This document shows positions 34,724 to 43,835 of a stretch of 64,000 bases of DNA, piece after piece; the first letter of the stretch is position 1; the number at the start of each line of letters is the position of its first letter. The DNA comes from RPQK01 sp041946865 (lineage in GTDB: Bacteria; Acidobacteriota; UBA6911; RPQK01). Location of the stretch: NCBI GenBank assembly GCA_041946865.1, contig JBHGBF010000028.1, forward strand, positions 1 through 64,000. Reading direction: 5' to 3'. A program made the translations under genes and the position numbers. The notes under the pieces are model-generated. The model was not told where the DNA came from and made no database searches. It worked only from the letters and a program-made list of their open reading frames with translations.

Positions 34724-36849
34724 GCCGGTTTGACTGGTAGCTGGACTCGAAAAACGGTTCCCTCACCCTTCTGGCTCTGGGCCTCAATGGATCCGTGGTG
34801 TTGCTGGATGATTCCGTAACTGATGCTCAACCCGAGGCCGGTTCCCTGGCCGGCCGGCTTGGTCGTGAAGAAGGGCTCGAAGATCCGGCTCAGATCCTGC
34901 TTGTCGATCCCTACGCCGTTGTCTTCCACCTCGACGACGACTTTGCCGTTTCGGCAGCTGCTCCGGATCCAGATGTCCCCTTCCGCGACAATGGCCTGGC
35001 AGGCATTGCTGAGGAGATTGAGGAACACCTGGCTCATCTTGCCCGGATGGCATTCGACCTGCGGAACCTGCCCGAACTCCTTGTGAATCCGGATGCGGTC
35101 GCGATACTCGTTGTGAAGGAGATTGAGGGCAAGATTGATCGGCTCGTGGATGTCCACTGCCCGAAACTCCTCGCGTTCCAGCCGGGAGAAGGTCTTCAGA
35201 TCGCTGATAATCGAGTGGATTCGCCCCGCGCCTTCCTCGAAATTCTTGACCAGCGTCTCGAGGTCCTCCAGCATGAACTCGTAGTTCATCTGTTCCTTGA
35301 GCCGTTGGATTTCTTCGGCGCCTGCCGGATTCAGACTGGCTTTGCTTTCGTATAACGCAATCAGATGTTTCAGGTTGTGGATGTACTGCTTGAGGAAATC
35401 CGTGTTCCCGTAAATGAAGTTCAGCGGGTTCTTGATCTCATGGGCGATGCCGGACACGAGTTGCCCGAGAGACGCCATTTTTTCGCTCTGGATCAGCTGG
35501 ACCTGCGTTTCCTTCAGCTCCTCATAAGCTTTCTGGACCTCGCGGTTGCTTTTCTCGAGCTCTTGGGTGCGCTCGCGGACTTTTTCCTCGAGCCTCTTGT
35601 TCAAATCGATCAACGCCTGGCTCCGGTCTTCGAGCGAACGGGCCATCCGATTGAAAGTCTTGGCCAACTCGCCGATCTCGTCACTGCCGCTCACCACGAC
35701 CCGCTGGCTGTAGTCTCCTCCCGCTATCACGCTCGCTCCTTGGGTCAGTCTCTTGACAGGGATGGTGATACCGCGGGCGACCGAGTAAGTCAGGATAATG
35801 ACCAGCAGGATCGAGACCGAAACCGCCCCAATCACGATGTTCTTCAGTTCCACAACCGGGGCAAAAATCTGCTTTTCATCGATACCCACGGCGCAAACCC
35901 AGCGAAAGAACTCGTGGTTGACGGGCGCGATGCCGCTAATCCGGGCCACCCCGGCCGGGTACTCGTATTGGGCATTCTTTCTTCCCTGGAGGATCGCCTT
36001 GTGGAGATTCTCGAGGCTCAGCTCCTGGCTGAGCGTCCGGCCGTAGTTATTCTGGTCTGCAGATAGCTGCACCGGCGTCGAAAGCCCGAAGCGATTGGTC
36101 CTGAATCGGTCGCCGATAATGGTGTTGCGGTCTTCGGCCAGGAGAAAGGCATACCCGGAACTCAGCGACTGCTGCTCGAGGTCTTCCTCCACTTTGTCCA
36201 GAATTTCCTGGATGAACTCCCAGTTCATCAAACCGAGAACGCCGCCGATAACCTCGCCTTTTTCACTCAACACCGGCGCCGCGAAGCCAATCGAGTACTG
36301 CCGGGCCAGATCCTCGTTCTGATAGCCGTACATCTCCTCGACGAGCCGGGACTTGTGCCATTGAATGTATCCGAACCTCCCGCTCTGCACCTGCTTGAGC
36401 CAGTCGGAGCCCGGGGTAAAAGACAGGAGATTCTGCCCTTTGATCTGGTCGGCTCGGTCGGCATCGAGATGAATCCCGACTCGGTTGCGATCGGCCGTGT
36501 TCGATACCAGGATGTTCCCGTTCCGGTCAAACAGGACCAGCAGATCGTAGACTTCGTGAATTTCGACAAGGAAGTCGAGAAGCTGCTTCGGGTCTGGGCT
36601 TCGGTCGCCGCTCAGGTAGTCCCGGAAGTCACGATACAGGCTGGTGGAGATCATCTCCTCGGTCTTCTCGAGGAGAGTCAACTGAATGGTGTCGCTAATG
36701 TCACGGGCAATCTGTTCCAGAAAGAGCGCAATCCGATCCTCGGTGATCCGGTTCTTGGCTTGAAAGTAGGAGAAAACGGAAACGCCAATCAACGGAACCA
36801 GGCACAAAGGCAGAATCAGAAGAAGCAGTTTGTATTTCAGACTCTGCAT
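34720..36849 (-). CDS. sensor histidine kinase with dCache-like sensor and HAMP
   Basis: 709 residues. Span 1 (about 7-27) and span 2 (about 335-358) flank a periplasmic dCache-like sensor (LVLFDRNGNILVSNT, GGVLGLMNWEFI). HAMP (about 358-412) and a coiled coil follow, then HisKA with the phospho-His in GIAHEIKNPLN. HATPase motifs are NLLSNACQAI, DNGVGIDKQDL, and GTGLGLSISYGI. It belongs to the NtrB/AtoS-like kinases that pair with σ54 activators and is coupled to the response regulator by a 4-base overlap. Dicarboxylates or amino acids are common dCache ligands; none can be assigned here. Confidence 0.92.
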   Translation of the reverse strand: MQSLKYKLLLLILPLCLVPLIGVSVFSYFQAKNRITEDRIALFLEQIARDISDTIQLTLLEKTEEMISTSLYRDFRDYLSGDRSPDPKQLLDFLVEIHEVYDLLVLFDRNGNILVSNTADRNRVGIHLDADRADQIKGQNLLSFTPGSDWLKQVQSGRFGYIQWHKSRLVEEMYGYQNEDLARQYSIGFAAPVLSEKGEVIGGVLGLMNWEFIQEILDKVEEDLEQQSLSSGYAFLLAEDRNTIIGDRFRTNRFGLSTPVQLSADQNNYGRTLSQELSLENLHKAILQGRKNAQYEYPAGVARISGIAPVNHEFFRWVCAVGIDEKQIFAPVVELKNIVIGAVSVSILLVIILTYSVARGITIPVKRLTQGASVIAGGDYSQRVVVSGSDEIGELAKTFNRMARSLEDRSQALIDLNKRLEEKVRERTQELEKSNREVQKAYEELKETQVQLIQSEKMASLGQLVSGIAHEIKNPLNFIYGNTDFLKQYIHNLKHLIALYESKASLNPAGAEEIQRLKEQMNYEFMLEDLETLVKNFEEGAGRIHSIISDLKTFSRLEREEFRAVDIHEPINLALNLLHNEYRDRIRIHKEFGQVPQVECHPGKMSQVFLNLLSNACQAIVAEGDIWIRSSCRNGKVVVEVEDNGVGIDKQDLSRIFEPFFTTKPAGQGTGLGLSISYGIIQQHHGSIEAQSQKGEGTVFRVQLPVKPA

Positions 36850-37071
36850 GCCCGGACCCTGGAGTCAAGACTCTTAACAGCGAACTGACAAGGGATCTTA
36901 CACCCGCGGCCACGTCCGAGACAACCAGTGCCTCGACCCCTTGATCCGGTGGATATAAAACAAGGGGCCATATTCTGGCGTTATCGAATTGCAGACCGGA
37001 AGCGTCTTTACTGCCCGTTTCCAAATCGCTTACCCCTCTGATTCGGCACGGTTTCCGGGTGTCGTCCGGGA

Positions 37072-37100
37072 TTGACTTAAGAGTACGAGGACTCTATGAT
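37072..37100 (+). promoter_or_regulatory. σ70-type promoter with inverted repeat in the spacer
   Basis: TTGACT (37072-37077), 17 bases, TATGAT (37095-37100), 22 bases before the ATG. The spacer holds AGAGT-ACGAGG-ACTCT (37080-37095), touching the -10. The product of the gene is a MerR-like HTH protein, so this repeat is a candidate site for autoregulation. Confidence 0.7.
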
Positions 37101-37122
37101 CTAACCTTTCCCCCGGAAAAGC

Positions 37123-37998
37123 ATGGCCGAAAAAAAGTCGTACACTACCCGTGAACTGGCCCAGATGTGGAACGTCAGCGAGTCAACGGTGAAGCGCTGG
37201 GCCGACATCGGCGAACTGAAATGCTACCGCACACCTGGAAAGCACCGCCGGTTCACTCTGGACAACATCACGGAGTTTCAGACCACCAAGGGATTCGAAG
37301 CCACCGGCATTTTGATCGATCAGGATTGGGAGCTGCCCGATCTGGACACTTTTCTTAACCAGAAGAAATCGGACAAGATCCGGGAGGCGCTGTTCTTCCT
37401 CGCCATAAACAACCAGTCGAGCCGCATTCGTGAACTGTTCGAACGTCTTCACATCAGAGGCGTCAGCCTGGCCGAGATCTACGACGAAGTCGTCCTCCCC
37501 GTGCTCGGGACGCTCGAAAAAAGTCAAGAAAGCCAGAAGATCTCGTTCGGCCAGTACCGAGTGGCCTGCAACAATCTCGAGGCCGGCCTCTCTTACTTCT
37601 TTCCCAAGACGATTCGGCGGCGGCCGAACGGAAACACCGCCCTGTGCGCTGCTCCGGACAGCAGCAGCCTCCTGGCCGTAAACGCGAGCGCCCGAGTGCT
37701 GGAGATTGAGGGTTGGGAATGCCTGAATCTCGGACCGAATGCCCCGTTCGCGGCCATGGCAGAGATGGTCGAAAAGGAGCCGGTCAATCTCGTCTGCGTG
37801 AATATGAGCGGTGGCAAGACCGAAAAGCTGGCGGCCGAATTCCCCTGCCTTTGTGAAGCGGCGGACAACTACCGGATTCCCATCGTCCTGCTGGGGCGGG
37901 AGCTTGCCGATCCCAAAGACCGAAACCGCTTTGCGCGCGCTGAATACTTCCCCTCCCTGCGCGCCTTCCGCCAATATGTGGCAAGATTCAAGGGGTAG
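37123..37998 (+). CDS. MerR-type HTH regulator with degenerate B12-binding-like domain
   Basis: 291 residues. An N-terminal MerR/excisionase-like winged helix (YTTRELAQMWNVSESTVKRW, GKHRRF; about 6-52) precedes a helical B12-binding-2-like domain (about 80-165, LAEIYDEVVLPVLGTLE). The C-terminal Rossmann-like domain (about 170-290) resembles cobalamin-binding folds (LEIEGWECLNLGPNAP). The cobalamin-ligating His motif (E/DxHxxG) is missing: APDSSSLLAVN stands in its place. Binding of B12 is therefore unlikely. It diverges from the kinase/activator pair and may regulate neighbours or itself. Confidence 0.78.
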   Translation: MAEKKSYTTRELAQMWNVSESTVKRWADIGELKCYRTPGKHRRFTLDNITEFQTTKGFEATGILIDQDWELPDLDTFLNQKKSDKIREALFFLAINNQSSRIRELFERLHIRGVSLAEIYDEVVLPVLGTLEKSQESQKISFGQYRVACNNLEAGLSYFFPKTIRRRPNGNTALCAAPDSSSLLAVNASARVLEIEGWECLNLGPNAPFAAMAEMVEKEPVNLVCVNMSGGKTEKLAAEFPCLCEAADNYRIPIVLLGRELADPKDRNRFARAEYFPSLRAFRQYVARFKG

Positions 37999-38021
37999 GC
38001 CGGAGGGCCACGCTGTTCTTA

Positions 38022-38084
38022 ACGCAGAGACTACGCAGAGAGAAGTTTGTCAGCTGTCAGACAGCCAGTTCACCAGTTTGTCAG
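38022..38084. repeat. short degenerate direct repeats
   Basis: ACGCAGAGA occurs twice (38022-38030 and 38033-38041). AGTTTGTCAG occurs twice (38044-38053 and 38075-38084) in the gap between the MerR-like gene and the convergent proline dehydrogenase. They look like decayed simple repeats; no coding or hairpin role is evident. Confidence 0.55.
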
Positions 38085-38088
38085 TCTG

Positions 38089-39003
38089 CTACTTCCGCAT
38101 CACATTCTTCAGGATAAACAACACGTTGGCGGGACGTTCGGCCAGCCGGCGCATGTAGTACGGGGCCCAGTGGCGGCCGTACGGCACATACACGCGCATC
38201 TTGTAGCCCTGGCGCGCAATCTCGAGTTGATACTCCCTCCTCACTCCGTACAGCATCTGAAATTCGTACTTGCTGGCAGGGATCTTCTTATCGGCCACAA
38301 ATCTGCGGGCGTGGTCGATCATCCGGCTGTCATGGGTGGCGATCGCGGTGTATGCCGGAGATGTCAGCAGCAATTCAAGCAGCTTGACATAGTTTCGGTC
38401 GACGTCGCGCTTCTTGGGGAAGGCCACGCTTGCCGGTTCCATGTACGCGCCTTTGCACAAACGGATGTTGCAGCCGTAGGCGCTCAACTTCCGGACATCG
38501 GCTTCGCTGCGGTACAGATAGGATTGAATGACGATTCCGACGTGCTCCAGGTAATCGTGCAACTGCTCCTCGAAGGTCCGAATTGTCAGCTCGGTATATC
38601 GCGAGCTTTCCATGTCGATTCTGACCATGTTGCCGAGCATCTTCGCTTTCTGAAGGATCAGCTCCAGGTTCGAAGAGCAGGCTTCGCGGCTGATATCGAG
38701 GCCGAGCTGGGTGAGCTTGATCGAGACGTAGGCGTGCAGTTGATTGGCGGCAATGCAATCGAGCAGCTCCATGTAGGAGTAAGCGGCTTTCCGGGCCTCA
38801 TCCTCATCCCTCACCCCCTCCCCGAGGAGGTCCAGGCAGGAAAGCATGCCTTGTGCCGCAAGCTCGCGGACGACTCGGATCGCGTCACCCATTGTCTCGC
38901 CGGCGATGAAGCGTTGCGCAATCCCGTAGCGGTTTCCAACTTTGTTAACGGAGTGCAGCAGGAGCCTGTTCGAGGCGAGCCTGAGCATCACACTACGGAG
39001 CAT
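38089..39003 (-). CDS. proline dehydrogenase
   Basis: 304-residue monofunctional FAD enzyme (PutA PRODH domain) oxidising L-proline to pyrroline-5-carboxylate and passing electrons to quinone. Landmarks: SIKLTQLGLD, VRIDMESS, QSYLYRS, RLCKGAYMEP, IATHDSRM and, near the end, YEFQMLYGVR followed by RVYVPYGRHWAPYYMRRLAERP. The ATG at 39003 has GGAG four bases upstream and overlaps the stop of the M20 peptidase gene by 11 bases. No P5C dehydrogenase is in the window. Location after a peptidase suggests use of amino acids. Confidence 0.93.
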   Translation of the reverse strand: MLRSVMLRLASNRLLLHSVNKVGNRYGIAQRFIAGETMGDAIRVVRELAAQGMLSCLDLLGEGVRDEDEARKAAYSYMELLDCIAANQLHAYVSIKLTQLGLDISREACSSNLELILQKAKMLGNMVRIDMESSRYTELTIRTFEEQLHDYLEHVGIVIQSYLYRSEADVRKLSAYGCNIRLCKGAYMEPASVAFPKKRDVDRNYVKLLELLLTSPAYTAIATHDSRMIDHARRFVADKKIPASKYEFQMLYGVRREYQLEIARQGYKMRVYVPYGRHWAPYYMRRLAERPANVLFILKNVMRK

Positions 39004-40003
39004 ATGTCTCCAGTTTTCTGATGAGCTTCTTGTAGAGATCCACGCCTTGTTCAAGAGCCTTCTTGGCTATCTTCTCGTTGGGAGTATGAGCATCGAAAAT
39101 CGAGCCGGGACCAAGCAGCAGCGGCTGACCCAGCGGCCGCAAGGCGGGGATGTCCGTGCCGTAAGCCACGACTTTTTGAGTGAAACCTTCGACGGCCAGC
39201 ATTCTCTGGGGCTCGGTCGTCTTCGTGACAACGAGCCGGCATCGATCTGCCGTGATCTGGCGCAAGCGTTCGACATAGGACGCGCTCGACGCCACCGTGC
39301 GAATCACGATCTCGGTCTGGGCGGAATCCGGAATGACGTTCATCGCGACGCCTCCCTGGATCGTCCCGATATTCACTGACGCCTGGCCAAGCAAAGGATC
39401 TGTGGGGAACTGCCACCGGAGGAGATCGCTGAGAGCCTCAACCAGCTTCGCGATCGCCGATTCTCCGCGCTCCGGATAGCCTGAGTGTGCTGCGATCCCG
39501 GTCGCTTCCAGTCGCGCGATCACCATCCCTTTGTGCCCGGTCACCAGATCGTTGTCCGTCGGCTCGCCGTCAATCACGAAGGGGACATGGCGAGTCAGGC
39601 GCGCAGCGGCGATCGCCCCGTCGCTGTAAGTCTCTTCACCCACGACAAAGAGCAATCCAACGTCGGCACAGCCTTCGTCCAGCAACTCTTCGGTGGCGAC
39701 GATCATGGCAGCCGCAATTCCCTTGGCGTCACAGGAGCCCCGGCCATAGACGAACTCGTCGTCCTCTCTGGAGAAAATAAAGGGGGGAACGGTATCGATG
39801 TGAGTGGTCAGAAGGACGCGCGGCGATTGCCTGAACGCCAGGACATTGAAACGGCCCTCGCTGACCGGCTGCCGCTCGCATTGCCAGCCCTGCTCAGACA
39901 ACAGTCCGAAAAGAAAGGTGGCGGCCGCGCCTTCATTACCGGTTATGGAAGGGATATCGACCAACCGACGGGTGAGAACTGTGAGGTCTTGGCGCCCGAT
40001 CAT
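38993..40003 (-). CDS. M20 family metallopeptidase/deacylase
   Basis: 336 residues of the ArgE/DapE/CPG2 family. Zinc-site motifs are THIDTVPP (first His/Asp), YGRGSCDAKG (bridging Asp), VVGEETYSDG (catalytic Glu and ligand Glu), and FDAHTPNEK (C-terminal His). The lid domain holds GIAAHSGYPERGESAI and GGVAMNVIPD. Such enzymes hydrolyse N-acyl amino acids or dipeptides; ArgE-like or LysK-like activity is possible. The ATG at 40003 fits the family start, though its ribosome-binding site is weak. It overlaps the proline dehydrogenase gene by 11 bases. Confidence 0.9.
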   Translation of the reverse strand: MIGRQDLTVLTRRLVDIPSITGNEGAAATFLFGLLSEQGWQCERQPVSEGRFNVLAFRQSPRVLLTTHIDTVPPFIFSREDDEFVYGRGSCDAKGIAAAMIVATEELLDEGCADVGLLFVVGEETYSDGAIAAARLTRHVPFVIDGEPTDNDLVTGHKGMVIARLEATGIAAHSGYPERGESAIAKLVEALSDLLRWQFPTDPLLGQASVNIGTIQGGVAMNVIPDSAQTEIVIRTVASSASYVERLRQITADRCRLVVTKTTEPQRMLAVEGFTQKVVAYGTDIPALRPLGQPLLLGPGSIFDAHTPNEKIAKKALEQGVDLYKKLIRKLETYAP

Positions 40004-40071
40004 GAAACGAAACCAGAAGTCACAAGCTCCTGGGACGGCACGCACTCCGCCTGCTCGCCCCGCGCGCTCCC

Positions 40072-40425
40072 CTATTTCCGCTGCCGGCGGTCGTAACACG
40101 CTCGAACGACGGTTTTGATGCCGCCCCTCACATTGAAATCACCGACCACCTCGCACCGAAGAGGATCGCAGGCGGAGACAATGTCGTCAAGGATCTTGTT
40201 CGTCACGTGCTCGTGAAAAATGCCCTGGTCGCGATACGAAAAGATGTAAAGCTTCAGGGACTTCAGCTCAACAATCTTCGCGTCGGGGACATACTTGATT
40301 CGAATGACGCCGAAGTCCGGCTGTCCGGTCCGTGGGCAGACCGCCGTGAATTCCGGACAGGTGATTTCCACCTCATACTCCCGGCCGGGATACTGGTTGG
40401 GAAAGGTCTCGAGTTGGCAGAACAC
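40072..40425 (-). CDS. queF: NADPH-dependent 7-cyano-7-deazaguanine reductase (unimodular)
   Basis: 117-residue T-fold enzyme of the queuosine pathway reducing preQ0 to preQ1. The catalytic Cys is in FTAVCPRTGQPDFG. The QueF signature is ELKSLKLYIFSYRDQGIFHEH, which also supplies the conserved Glu and His. It starts with GTG, whose G is shared with the TAG stop of the upstream radical SAM gene. Length fits the short unimodular type. Confidence 0.95.
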   Translation of the reverse strand: MFCQLETFPNQYPGREYEVEITCPEFTAVCPRTGQPDFGVIRIKYVPDAKIVELKSLKLYIFSYRDQGIFHEHVTNKILDDIVSACDPLRCEVVGDFNVRGGIKTVVRACYDRRQRK

Positions 40426-41273
40426 TAGTTGTCCCCGTAGACAGAAATGATGTTAAGTCCCGTCAAGGCTCGCAGCTCCACTTCAATCGCCACCGCTTCC
40501 TCGCGCGTCACTCGTTTCAACGGCCGTGCCGGGTAATCGACCCCGTCATGGCTTCCGCGCGTCTGGATGACCCAGCTCTGAGGATACGGTCGCGTCGGGG
40601 TGTTCAACTGCACCTCGTCCGGCTGTAACCGGTTCAGTATAGCCGCAAAATCCCGGATTTCACCTATGTTGACCCGCGTGAACATCATCTGGATCCCGAG
40701 AAAGCCACGGTATGTCTGGCGAAAAGCAGCCGTAGCAGAAATGATTCCCTCGAGGCTGACTCCGGAGACCGGCCGGTTGATGCGGTGAAACGTCTGTTCG
40801 GTCGCCCCATCGAGCTTGACAAAGACTTTGTCGCAGTTGCTCAAATCCTCCCGGACCTCGGGGAGGTGAAGGAGCGTCCCATTGGTCAGGACCAGCACCG
40901 GCTTTCGCGTGTAGGCCTTCAAACCCTCCACAATCGCGCCCAGGTTGGCCGCCAGCGTCGGCTCGCCGCTTCCCGAGACCGTCATGATGTCCGCCTCGCG
41001 CCACCGGCTCTCGCTCAGATCCCGCATGACTTTCTCAGTCGGAACGAACACTTGTCTCTCATTGATCCGGACCTGGATAAAACCGAGCTGGCAGTAAGTA
41101 CAGTTGAACGAGCAGATCGAGTTGACGCAGATAGGGTCTATACCGAGAGACATACCGACGCGCCAGCTGCGGACCGGACCATAAACGGAGGAGACGTCTT
41201 CGAGCCGCTGAACCTTCACTACTTCCTGGCTGGAATTTCCTCGCATGCCAAGCGTATTATACCAACCCGCCAC
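40425..41273 (-). CDS. radical SAM protein, COG0731-like
   Basis: 282 residues. The [4Fe-4S] motif is CSFNCTYC preceded by a third-type context SLGIDPICVNSIC, as in COG0731 Fe-S oxidoreductases. VSGSGEPTL, VLTNGTLL and VFVKLDGA follow the SAM-radical barrel. I chose the GTG at 41273 because GGAG lies five bases upstream. The ATG at 41246 is the alternative, and a TATAAT (41261-41256, minus) just upstream of it could give a nearly leaderless transcript. Its stop overlaps queF by one base. The substrate is unknown; a tRNA-modification role would fit the queF linkage but is inference. Confidence 0.85.
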   Translation of the reverse strand: MAGWYNTLGMRGNSSQEVVKVQRLEDVSSVYGPVRSWRVGMSLGIDPICVNSICSFNCTYCQLGFIQVRINERQVFVPTEKVMRDLSESRWREADIMTVSGSGEPTLAANLGAIVEGLKAYTRKPVLVLTNGTLLHLPEVREDLSNCDKVFVKLDGATEQTFHRINRPVSGVSLEGIISATAAFRQTYRGFLGIQMMFTRVNIGEIRDFAAILNRLQPDEVQLNTPTRPYPQSWVIQTRGSHDGVDYPARPLKRVTREEAVAIEVELRALTGLNIISVYGDN

Positions 41274-41411
41274 TCGGGCTCCGGAGCGGCCGGCTAAAAA
41301 GCGCAGGCCTCTTGCCTGCATGTGGCCCTGCTTTGCGTCCGCACCTGACTTGCGAGAGCCGCTTAATGATATGATAGATCTAGCCTTATCTCAGAAAGGC
41401 CGCTCGACAGT

Positions 41412-42032
41412 ATGGACGACATCGGTCAAGCTCTCGCGCAGATAACGATGGGGCCCTATGTTGCTAAAGCCATGGCCCTTATCGGGAAGAGCCGCAAAGC
41501 CGGTAGCAACATGTTCCGCCATCAACTGGACACCATGGCAATTCTCGTCGATTACAAGATGATTGACCCGGTCCTTCTGAAGGCTGCTGTGATCCACGAT
41601 CTCTTCGAAGAGTGCAGCGGGATGCCGGGCGTTTCCCGCAACGAGATTGTCGGCGTCGACGCCGATGGCCAGGCGGTTTACGACCTGGTCATGGAGGTGA
41701 CGCTCAAGGAACGGGACGGCAAACGGGAGCCGAAGTCAGAGTTCCTGAAACGGATCATGGAAGCAGGCAGCGGCCGGGCAAAAATGCTCAAGCTCGCTGA
41801 TCGCATCAGCAACCTGATTTCGTTGGGATTCGTTCACGACGATCAGTTCGTCCGCGATGTCCTCGCTGAGACCAGGCAGTTTATCCTTCCCTACGCAGAG
41901 AAGATTAACCCGAACATGTATCGAGAAATGTATGACCTGGTCGCCGATCGCGAGCACAAGTTGATGTTGCGCAATCAGTGCCAGCTGAGCCGGGCCGTGG
42001 AAATGCCGGCTCCCGAGCAGAAGACCGCCTGA
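41412..42032 (+). CDS. HD-domain hydrolase resembling the hydrolase part of RelA/SpoT
   Basis: 206 residues. The HD motifs FRHQLDTMAIL, AAVIHDLFEE (His-Asp) and MLKLADRISNL match the (p)ppGpp hydrolase domain of RSH proteins in order and spacing. There is no synthetase, TGS or ACT domain, so it would be a small alarmone hydrolase-like enzyme if the match holds. The ATG at 41412 lacks a clear ribosome-binding site. It is divergent from the radical SAM/queF run and convergent with ispH. Another HD phosphohydrolase activity is possible. Confidence 0.78.
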   Translation: MDDIGQALAQITMGPYVAKAMALIGKSRKAGSNMFRHQLDTMAILVDYKMIDPVLLKAAVIHDLFEECSGMPGVSRNEIVGVDADGQAVYDLVMEVTLKERDGKREPKSEFLKRIMEAGSGRAKMLKLADRISNLISLGFVHDDQFVRDVLAETRQFILPYAEKINPNMYREMYDLVADREHKLMLRNQCQLSRAVEMPAPEQKTA

Positions 42033-42048
42033 AACAAGCCCCGGCGGA

Positions 42049-42990
42049 TCATGGCCGGCTCCGCAGCGCCACCAGCCCCGCAGGCAGAGCGAACTGGACA
42101 TTCTCGGTTCGCGTCACCAGCTCTTCGATTTGGGCTCCCTGTTTTTTGAAGAAATCCAGGACCTGGCTGACCAGGATCTCGGGAGCAGAAGCGCCCGAAG
42201 TCAATCCCACAGTCTCGACGCCTTCAAGCCACTGGGGCGGGATCGAGTCCACATCATTGATCAAGTACGAACGCGCACCCTCCTTCTTAGCCTCTTCCAC
42301 GAGTCGATTGGAGTTGCTGCTGTTGGCTGCGCCAACGACCAGGATCAGATCCGCGCGGACTGCGAGCTCGCGTACCGCCAACTGCCGGTTCTGAGTCGCA
42401 TAGCAGATGTCCTCGGAAGGCGGACCTTGGGCGGCAGGGTACTTCTTCCTCAGCGCCTGAACGATCTCCCTCGTATCTTCCAGGCTCAGGGTGGTCTGGG
42501 TCAGATAGGCCACTTTCTCGGGATCCGAAATTTCAAGGTTTTCGACATCCTCGACACTGCTGACCAGACGCATGTGCTCGGGCGCCTCGCCCATCGTCCC
42601 CACAACTTCATCGTGTCCCTTGTGACCGATGAGGACGATCGTGCAATCGCGCCGCGCGTATCTGAGAGCCTCGACGTGCACCTTGGTGACCAGAGGGCAC
42701 GTGGCGTCGATCACCTGAAGACGCCGGCTGCGAGCTTCCTCCCATACGCCGGGCGCGACGCCGTGAGCGCTGAAGATCACGGTTGCGCTTTCGGGCACCT
42801 CGTCCAGCGCCTCGACAAACACGGCCCCTTTGCGGCGTAACTCTTCCACCACGTAGGGGTTGTGGACGATCTCCTTGCGGACATAGACGGGCTTCGGAAA
42901 GGCCTCGAGCGCGAGGTTGACGATCTCAATCGCCCGAACCACGCCCGCGCAAAACCCCCTGGGGCTGGCCAGGATGATTTTCTTCACCAT
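42049..42990 (-). CDS. ispH: 4-hydroxy-3-methylbut-2-enyl diphosphate reductase
   Basis: 313-residue last enzyme of the MEP isoprenoid pathway, a [4Fe-4S] protein. The three cluster Cys are in PRGFCAGV, DATCPLV and near the DICYATQNRQ segment. FSAHGV, HKGHDEVVGT, and GAANSSNSNRL with TSGASAPE are all typical. The ATG at 42990 begins right at the conserved region; another in-frame ATG 15 bases upstream is less likely. It shows isoprenoids are made by the MEP route. Confidence 0.95.
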   Translation of the reverse strand: MVKKIILASPRGFCAGVVRAIEIVNLALEAFPKPVYVRKEIVHNPYVVEELRRKGAVFVEALDEVPESATVIFSAHGVAPGVWEEARSRRLQVIDATCPLVTKVHVEALRYARRDCTIVLIGHKGHDEVVGTMGEAPEHMRLVSSVEDVENLEISDPEKVAYLTQTTLSLEDTREIVQALRKKYPAAQGPPSEDICYATQNRQLAVRELAVRADLILVVGAANSSNSNRLVEEAKKEGARSYLINDVDSIPPQWLEGVETVGLTSGASAPEILVSQVLDFFKKQGAQIEELVTRTENVQFALPAGLVALRSRP

Positions 42991-43106
42991 AGGGATTTCG
43001 TCCATGGTAGCACGGAAACAAAACTGAGGGCTGACGCGGGGAGCTTTTCACCCGTTCGTGCCCTTGCGGTGGTCTACTCCGGTGCTCTACAGTAGTGCTC
43101 GCTATC

Positions 43107-43835
43107 ATGCGTGTTTCGCTATTTGTGACCTGTCTGATCGACCAGCTCTACCCACAGGTCGGAATCAGTGCGGTGAAAGTTCTCAGGAAGCTTGGAGTGT
43201 CGGTCGATTTCGACCGGCGTCAGACCTGCTGCGGGCAGCCGGCCTTCAACACGGGTTACACCGAGGAGGCACGGCACGTGGCGCGGCACATGTTGGCCAT
43301 CTATTCCGGACACGACCAGCCGATTGTCGTTCCATCCGGCTCATGTGCCGGCATGGTCAAGGTTTTCGTCCCGACTCTTTTTGCCGAAGGGACTCGCGAG
43401 CGGACGGCTGCCGACCAACTCGCCGCACGCATCTACGAGTTCTCGGACTTTGTCGTTTCCGTGCTTGGCCGTGAAAAGACCGGCGCCAGGTTTCCCGAGC
43501 CGGTGACGTACCATGACTCCTGCCACTTGCTTCGCGAATTGCACATCTTTGAGCAGCCCCGAAGGCTGATCCGGCACGTCGAAGGAATCGACTTCCGGGA
43601 AATGGAAAGCTCCACCCGGTGCTGCGGCTTCGGCGGAACTTTCGCCGTCAAATTCCCAGAAGTATCCACCGCCATGGGCGAGGACAAGATCCGGTGGATT
43701 CAAAACAGCGGGGCCCGCTATGTGATCGGTAACGACGTCAGCTGTCTGATGCATTTGGACGGGTTGCTCAGACGCAGGAGCATTCCGGTCAAGACCCTGC
43801 ACCTGGCTGAACTGCTGGCGAAATTCAATGATTGA
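43107..43835 (+). CDS. lutA: L-lactate utilisation Fe-S protein LutA
   Basis: 242 residues with two CCG domains (CCGQPAFNTG, SGSCAGM, HDSCHLLRELHI, CCGFGGTF) that bind Fe-S centres as in heterodisulfide-reductase-type subunits. It is the LutA/YkgE subunit of the LutABC L-lactate dehydrogenase complex. The ATG at 43107 fits the family start (MRVSLFVTCLIDQLYP). It overlaps lutB by eight bases. Confidence 0.94.
   Translation: MRVSLFVTCLIDQLYPQVGISAVKVLRKLGVSVDFDRRQTCCGQPAFNTGYTEEARHVARHMLAIYSGHDQPIVVPSGSCAGMVKVFVPTLFAEGTRERTAADQLAARIYEFSDFVVSVLGREKTGARFPEPVTYHDSCHLLRELHIFEQPRRLIRHVEGIDFREMESSTRCCGFGGTFAVKFPEVSTAMGEDKIRWIQNSGARYVIGNDVSCLMHLDGLLRRRSIPVKTLHLAELLAKFND

Noticed and set aside
38022..38084. 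Possible CRISPR-like array from the repeated ACGCAGAGA and AGTTTGTCAG units
   Set aside because: Units are 9-10 bases, spacing is irregular and no cas genes are present.
41256..41261. TATAAT on the minus strand just before an ATG, suggesting a leaderless radical SAM transcript
   Set aside because: No -35 is placed 16-18 bases upstream, and a GTG with a good ribosome-binding site lies further upstream, so the hexamer may be coding.
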